DNA from: Darksidea phi
Lineage: Eukaryota; Ascomycota; Dothideomycetes; Pleosporales; Lentitheciaceae
Direction: 5' to 3'
Length of the DNA stretch: 64,000 bases
Assembly (NCBI GenBank): GCA_030770425.1
Contig: JASJFT010000032.1
Location: 62,001-126,000 of the forward strand
Shown here: positions 57,920-64,000 of the stretch, piece after piece
Position numbering within the stretch: position 1 is the stretch's first letter
Layout of the letters: each line of letters begins with the position of its first letter
Translations under genes and position numbers: made by a program
The notes under the pieces: model-generated
Database searches by the model: none
What the model saw: only the letters and a program-made list of their open reading frames with translations
What the model was told of the DNA's origin: nothing

Positions 57920-60900
57920 CTAGTCTATGAAACCGTGTAACAAGTACCCACCCCGCGAAGATGCTTTGAATACGCACTGCCAACAGGTGTACGGTTCACA
58001 AACTGTAATCCTCCCAGTCCTTCCTTTCGCTTTCATAGCCTGCGAAAGCACGGAATACGCTGCAAGGCGAGCAACCCAGTTGCCATGAGTCCGAACGACA
58101 AACCTGTCCACAGGATGGTCCAGTATATCATCCCATGATTCTATCGAGTAGACTCCGGCAAAAGACGCAAATGGTTGCTCGTGTTGACAGGTGCGATTAA
58201 GTACTGGCTGAAAGTTGAAGTCTGTACTGAGCGCGTCCAAGACGTTGATATCGGCGACCCAATCCCCGCGGTCACGGACGGACATCACCGACTCGATGAT
58301 GGATACCTGAGAGTCTCTTCCAACCTTGACGTTCCTGTCGTACATGGGCATATGGAGACCCGTGAAGGATAAATGCAAGGACGTTGCACTGAAGCAGTCT
58401 TGTTTCGTTCCGTCGAATTTGGGCATCGACACTGATGTAAGTTCTGAGTCGCGCATCATTGGATCTTGCGGTGGGCTCAAGAGAACAACCCCGGGCTTCC
58501 CAATATTTCCCAAGATCCTTTTTAAGACGTATTGTTGGGGCCGCTCTAGAGGATCGCAGACTAGCTTCTCGAGCGTCAGATTGGTCGATCTGAGTATTCT
58601 TGATCCATAGGCATACCGCGAATGGTGGATAGAAAGAAAAGACGAGGCCAATGCAATAGCAATGTGGCCTTGGGTAAAGTTAAGGAGAGCTTGAACGCCT
58701 CTCCGAAATAGGGGCGAAAATGGGGGCCAGAAGAGGGACGGAAAGTAAAGAGATATTGCGGTAGCTCACCTGTTTTGGAACATATATGGAGTCGCCGGAA
58801 GAGACAGCAATAACCTGGTCCAAATCGCCTGGGTCTAAATCGCAGGAACCGGAGTCAAAATAGGATATGATAGCCAAGGCGAGCTTTCGCTGAATGGTCC
58901 CCGGATGCAATGAGTTCCATTTATACCATTTGGACTTGACTAAGGGCTTTTCAAAGCATTTGAGTGAGACAGTGGCCCCAGAAAGTTCCTCGTAGATGTA
59001 GTCAACTATTGATAATGCTGAGAGTAATGCGGCTACTTGGCTAGGGAGACCGTGTGTCTTGACATGTTCCACGATCTTTGCATGTGAGAGCAAGCCATTT
59101 TCGTGGCAGTGTAAAAAGTCTTCGACATGAAAATTCGACTCCACGATCGGTTTCGAACCTTCTTTGACGAATACGGCCGCGGTCTCTATATTTCCGAAGA
59201 CCCACGAATATCTGCTTTGGACGGTGCCTGCATCATCTGTTAAATTGAGATCAAACCCGTCTATGCGCAGGTTTTTTGAATTAAGGGGGTGCATGCACTC
59301 GCCGGAAGGACTTGCATGACTTCCCTCAGGCACCCAACGGTGATGCATTCTCGAGACCTTTTCATCCATATCTCCCAGATTCACATTAGTGATCAGACGA
59401 AAAACCGGGTCCCATGTTGGCGAAACAGTAGCGTAACAGAAGGGGGGTTGGTCGTGACTACTGATCATATCATCATCATCCGCCGTCTCCGTGTCTTCTG
59501 AATCTTGATGTCGACCGCCAGAATGCCTCGCCTTACGCTTTCTTGACACGTCTGATTTGTATTGGATGAGGTAGTCTGCACATCGTATCCCCGAATCTCT
59601 TCGCAATTTGTGACGTAATAGCTTAACGAGTGACTCAACCTCATGGCCTGCGACACTCGTGAGGGCGCAGGAATCAAGAAGGCCAAGAAATTGAGGATCA
59701 CCGGTGATGACTCCGCCATTTTGTCGCCGGTCGTAACTTTCTTCAAATTGAATAGGACCGATGAATAATTCCGATCGACGCCTTCCGAATTGGAAAACTC
59801 GCTCAACTCCCGCTGCTTCCACTTCACTTGCCTGTACGTAGGCCTTTCCGATTCTACTAAGTAGAGAAACCCAATCGTAACGGCCCGTAAGTGCGTTTGC
59901 TTTTTGGAAGCTCATGTGGATCAAAGTGAAAAATTTCATAGTGGATAGCGTATCCTGGGAAGGAATCTGCCATCTATTGGTAATGGCTCCGATAACCCCA
60001 TACATGAACTCCTGAAATGAGCTTCTTGTGTGGTCGTCCTGTATTCTGCCCTCGGTTCTGACGGGCTTGCCATAGTGACGTAGATGAGCCAAAGACAGGC
60101 ACCAGTACACCAGCGTGTCTTTCGTTTTAATGGACGAGGAGAGGCCGATACTGAGCTCACCAGCTGGGTTGACTAAACTGTCGTCCATATTGACGCGGAA
60201 ATTTTGAGCGCCAAATACTGCGAGAGTGGGGTAGAGATGCCACGCAGATAGACCAAGGATGACCGACCCATCTCGAACCGCTTGAGGTCTGCCGCAAATA
60301 AGATCTTCCAACATTTTGAGCGCATTCTTCCAGGCTTCGATCACACTCGGATATACTTTGGTTTGTTCGCTGACCGCAAGATTGAGATCTTTGAGCAAGG
60401 AATGTAACTGCCGAGACTCGTTTCGTTTCACCTCGTCTGCAGTTCGTAGCCAAGCGCGAGCGCTTGAGTCCCATTCGGCGAGTTGTTGCTTCGATATCGG
60501 ATTTTGAGCGGCTGCTGCCGCAAGAGAAAACTGCACATTCTCACCGCGGTCGAACCTTCCCGCAATATCCAATCTCCGTTCCTTCTCCAGCTCGACCCAG
60601 ATTGATACCGCTTCGCTAGCCTCAAAAATTCGAGCGAGCATACACGCAAGAAGGTGGACATGTAAGGAAGCATTTGAAGACGTGGCGGCTGCCCAAATCG
60701 TAGTCCCATCGACGCCCGAGTGTGCACCGAAAATGGAATCCCGATAATGTGACGAAATTTGATTGTTTGCGACTGTGGATATTTCTGAGACACGGGTTCC
60801 ATAAGGAGACACGGGTTCCATAAGCCTTGATAAGATTCGGTGTATGCGGACAGACGCCGTCAAATAAAGCACCAAGTCGACGAGCAGTCACGTGAGTGGA

Positions 60901-61071
60901 TCCTGTTTCGGCTTCTGATTTCTTCGCGGTGGGGAGCAGGGACCCTAATTGCTTGTATTCTTGTGGCGCTTCGATTTTCATAAGAGTGAATTCGAAATTG
61001 ATGTTTGCTGCTGCCATGGTGACTTCGCTGGTGGCTGCCGCGAGAGCAGCCTGGAGGCGACCGAAGGACAT
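57920..61071 (-). pseudogene. Large uncharacterised fungal family protein (predicted 975 aa), broken by a 19-bp duplication
   Basis: From ATG 61,071 the frame reads MSFGRLQAALAAATSEVTMA, then NFEFTLMKIEAP and HVTARRLGALFDG, to AYGTRVS. A 19-bp tandem repeat (60,787-60,805 and 60,806-60,824) then throws it out of frame. The long frame that follows (to 58,770) includes WAAATSSNASLHVHLLACML, VLGLSAWHLYPTLAVFGA and SSGDSIYVPKQ. A 205-bp intron (58,769-58,565) joins it to LVCDPLERP and LGNIGKPGVVLLSPP, and the stop lies at 57,920. With one repeat unit and the intron removed, the length is exactly 976 codons including the stop, which supports the model. The family is frequent in ascomycetes, has no known domain and no known function. 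It shows no transmembrane segment or signal peptide. Confidence 0.75.
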
Positions 61072-61805
61072 GATCAAAGGACGCCTTGATCTCGGCTAGT
61101 TCGGAGCAGTTGACGTTGATGCGGATCCAGCGGGCATTATATGGTTCCAATGGCGTGCTCCTTTGCAAACACAGTGCCTTCTTCTTTGAATTATCTTCTT
61201 CGCTACCTGATGACGAGGCTGCATCAAGACGACTCAGCCTATCGAAGTGCGTGCGGAGAATAGCCTTCCTGCTAACGCTGAGGCAGGGTGGGCAGATGGT
61301 ATCTATGAAAGCTTCGCTGTGCGCATATAGGAATAGGGAGGGAAGGAAAGAGAAGAAGCGCGCACCAAGCAGCAGAAAAGTTCAGCCTTCTGGCAGGAGG
61401 CTGAAGTCACTTCTTGAAGAACACGATGCCCCACCGCAAGGCTGTTAATGAGATGCTGACACGTCACCAATCACTCTATTCTTAATATCTAGCTGCTTTT
61501 CGGCTTTTATTTATTACAAATAGCTTCCGAAAGACCTGCAAAACGCTCTGCTGGTACATACGAGTCTGCTACGTGGGCACAGATTGTCGCTCTCAAGTCG
61601 ACCTGGCCAGGGTAAGCCGTAAACCAAGGGCTGCTGAATTAAATAGAGGACTGGTGATACACGTAGGGGTGGTAACTAGTTAGCACTATGCGCGCCCAAC
61701 ACCAAAAGCTTAGGCAGCTTTCTGAGGGTGCAGAACCCGCAACAATAGCTATTTTTATAAGACTTTTTAGTGGAGAGCTCTATAGGGCCCAATAATTGAT
61801 TATAG
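61072..61805. other. Intergenic stretch without a recognised gene
   Basis: The upstream region of the 975-aa family gene. A plus frame at 61,086-61,448 has no known domain. No TATA-like element could be assigned. Confidence 0.45.
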
Positions 61806-62285
61806 CTACAAAAGTTTACTTGGCGTCTTGATGTTGCGGCCCCTGCGCGACTGAGGAGGCTGGGGTCGCGATGCAGCACCTGAGGCTTTAGCAGTATCTA
61901 TAGCCTTAGTAGTAGACTTTTTTTTCTGAACGGCTTTCCTAGTCGGTCTAAAAGCACTTTTACTATGCTTTTTGGCTAGTTTTAAACAATTCTGATGTTG
62001 TTGCTGAGCTGTACGAGCCTGCTGCTTCTGCGCTCGCTCAGCTGCCTGATCAGCCCTCTCCTTCGCTCGAGCTGCGCGAGCCTCAGCCCTCGCAACACGC
62101 TTTTCTTGAAGTAATCTAGCCTTTAGCTGCTGGCTAGCCTTTCTAGCCTCAGCTGCCTCGCTTTTTGAAGCTGTAATTGTTCTTCTTAAGCTTCTTGTTG
62201 CTGTAGGTTCTCCTGCGCCTTCTGCACCTTACTAGGTGACCAGAAAACTGCACCTCCATAATACTCATGAGGCTCTTAAGAGGCA
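61806..62285 (-). pseudogene. Pogo-type DDE transposase C-terminus, decayed
   Basis: The minus strand gives EYYGGAVFWSPSKVQKAQEN, then TAA at an expected Gln. A shift in an A5 run follows, then a long Ala/Arg/Gln-rich coiled coil (KARLLQEKRVARAEARAARA) ending SRRGRNIKTPSKLL before TAG at 61,806. The GGAVFWSP block and the R.GR....PSK end are hallmarks of fungal Pogo/DDE1 transposases. The catalytic region should lie to the right, in 62,290-63,060, which is RIP-mutated beyond recognition. Confidence 0.65.
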
Positions 62286-62289
62286 GAGC

Positions 62290-63060
62290 TTTGCGTCAAT
62301 TTAAACGTCTCTTTTTAGTTACTAGGGCTTCTTCTAAGTCTTGATTTTTATATTTAAGTAGTTACTTTTAAACAGAGATTGAGTAAATTATTCGTCTAAG
62401 CTTATGCGTCTCTCTAGTCACCTTCCTATCCACTATACTCTATAGGAGAGTCTTGATTTTCAGCTAATCTAACGCGCTAAGTACTAAGGTTAAGCTTTCT
62501 CTTAATTCTTGATTAGATTAGCTATCTTTAGTAAATCTTTTAAGTATAGCCTCTAGATTGAGTAGAGAGATACCCGTAGCTTTAAAAGCGTAAAGGACTA
62601 AAGACTAAGTAATAAAGCTAACCTTAGATATTCTAGAATATACTAAAGAAGTCTCCTTTAGTAATTATTACTAATCTTTAACTTTTATAAAGAAAGGTTA
62701 ATAGTTTAATTAAGTAGATAATTAAGAGAGACTTAAAGATATAAATATTAAGTAACTATAAGATAATAAATAAAATTCTATTTTAATTATAGTAGTTAAT
62801 AAAATTTCTCGTTCTATATTCTAATTCTCGTTTATAAAAGATTAGGTAATTTTATAAATTAAATCTTCTAGTTTTTCTCTTTAGAATAAACCAAATTTTA
62901 TAGTTATAGCTTTACTAATAAAAAAGTTATTAGACTTTAAAATTATAATTTTTCGAATACCCTTTTTTTATATTACTCTACTATATATAAATAGATAATT
63001 AGAAATATATTAAAAAAAATAAGGGATAGTATTTAGAAAGAGATAAGGCGAATCCTTAGG
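62290..63060 (-). mobile_element. RIP-mutated body of the Pogo-type element
   Basis: An AT-rich block with few CpA or TpG directly upstream (minus sense) of the transposase C-terminus. It ends sharply at about 63,060, where GC-rich sequence resumes. No terminal inverted repeat could be placed with confidence. Confidence 0.45.
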
Positions 63061-63289
63061 GAGACGTAGTAGGTATATACTAGTCCTATACAGCGCCCGG
63101 CACGTAGCCGGTCCGACGATGTTCCGGTGTATTTACATCAGAGGGTGGAGGTAGGCGTAACAGCCTTAGTATTATAGGGTGCGTGATAACCATCAATAGC
63201 TTCGCCAAGGTCGCTCTACCTCGACAATTATAACCTATTTTATATAACATCTGTCACAACCAAGCATGTTGCAAGCGCGGGCTAAGCCG

Positions 63290-63660
63290 TCGGAAGCGCG
63301 CACGCATTCAAAACTCTCGCAAGAACAGTGGGAAGAATTCTATGTGAGGCTAACATTGCCACTCGAGCCTATCGGGCTGACACTATACAGCGTTGCACAA
63401 AAGTTGAAGCGAACAATTTAAACAGCTGCGCCTAGCTTCATGTTCAGGCACATGTTAAGGCGGAGATAGGAGCTCGTGTGAACGATTACCTCCGTAGTAA
63501 AGGCATCCCAACTGTGGATGAGGACGTCATCGGCTGGCGAATGAAGAATGCGCTCAGGGACACGAAGCATACAGGTAAGCGTGTGGCCAAAGCAGAGAAC
63601 ATCTCTAATATTAGTAGTCTAAGGCAGAAAGCAACTAGAAAGCGGGCCACCCTCCACTAA
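63290..63660 (+). pseudogene. Unknown small protein remnant, paralog of 47,056-47,525
   Basis: Plus frames read SKLSQEQWEEFYVRLTLPLE, then a stop, then DYLRSKGIPTVDEDVIGW and RMKNALRDTKHTGKR. Order and spacing follow the relic at 47.2-47.5 kb. No family can be named. The remaining 63,661-64,000 shows no recognised gene. Confidence 0.35.
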
Positions 63661-64000
63661 CTTCAGGGATGCCGCTGTACGACCCCTTCTCCCTGCGCCG
63701 CCCGTCAAGGATTCGTGCGGCGCGAATGCCGGTGTGACAGAATACGGCAATAGAAAGCCCGCTGTCTAGCCAATATACAAGCTCATGGGGGAAGCTATTC
63801 GCCAAATTTTGTTGAGATGTGACTTAGATTCTCAAAGCCTTGTGCTTTACCTTAGGGTCTGTGCATAGAATGGAACTTATATCACACACGCTTCCCCACT
63901 TGGCCCGTACAAAATCGCCGTTTACCGTAATACATCCTGTTCCTTTGCGAATGTACCATTTAATTCATCTTTGCGTGGTTTTAGGTGTTTTAACGTCGTA

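Overview
The window comes from a filamentous ascomycete (Pezizomycotina). The evidence is fungal introns of 43 to 99 bp with GT..AG ends, Ty3/gypsy chromoviruses, Fot1/Pogo and hAT transposon remains, typical fungal N-terminal domains of STAND/NLR-like proteins, and very strong repeat-induced point mutation (RIP). It looks like a two-compartment genome: an AT-rich transposon block (about 1 to 28,735) abuts DNA of ordinary composition that carries sparse, partly decayed accessory genes (28,736 to 64,000).

Layout of the AT block. Three LTR retrotransposons are nested and can be resolved to the base. Element Q (3,276-27,455, + strand, 186-bp LTRs, flanks TCTAA/CCTAA) was interrupted by element B (3,978-19,556, - strand, 465-bp LTRs, duplicated target CTAAC). 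B was interrupted by element C (9,257-16,607, - strand, 430-bp LTRs). The 3' end and LTR of a second Q-family copy lies at 1-908. Between it and Q sit a 111-bp tandem array, an inverted copy of the same unit, and two other tandem duplications. A RIP-mutated Pogo-type transposase follows Q. Q and B have lost almost every CpA/TpG dinucleotide, so they contain almost no ATG. C is younger and only lightly mutated.

Layout of the gene side. Models that read through without a lesion are a class II aldolase/adducin-domain protein (30,453-31,308), an ankyrin protein with a fungal STAND-type N-terminus (35,123-37,962), an F-box-like protein (38,908-40,792) and a Helo-like N-terminal protein (42,344-43,695). 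Genes with one lesion are an HD-hydrolase/nucleoside-monophosphate-kinase fusion (32,756-33,952, one homopolymer frameshift) and a predicted 975-aa protein of a large uncharacterised fungal family (57,920-61,071, broken by a 19-bp tandem duplication). Clear pseudogenes are a dual-specificity phosphatase, a GHKL (sacsin/NO VEIN-like) ATPase, a PD-(D/E)XK nuclease-like gene, a METTL13-like methyltransferase, a bZIP factor, a hAT transposase N-terminus and a Pogo transposase C-terminus. Small RIP-mutated repeat fragments are scattered among them (38.2, 41.3, 51.9 and 62.3-63.0 kb).

How it fits together. The gene side resembles an accessory island beside a transposon sink. Its genes are mostly of the kind linked in fungi to self/non-self recognition or to lineage-specific expansion, and no metabolic cluster is visible. 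The most informative signals are the base-level nesting history, a repeat fragment that preserves an almost un-mutated version of RIP-mutated DNA, and a nuclease-like gene whose nonsense mutations cluster next to a RIP-mutated repeat. All coordinates, splice sites and counts were worked out by eye.
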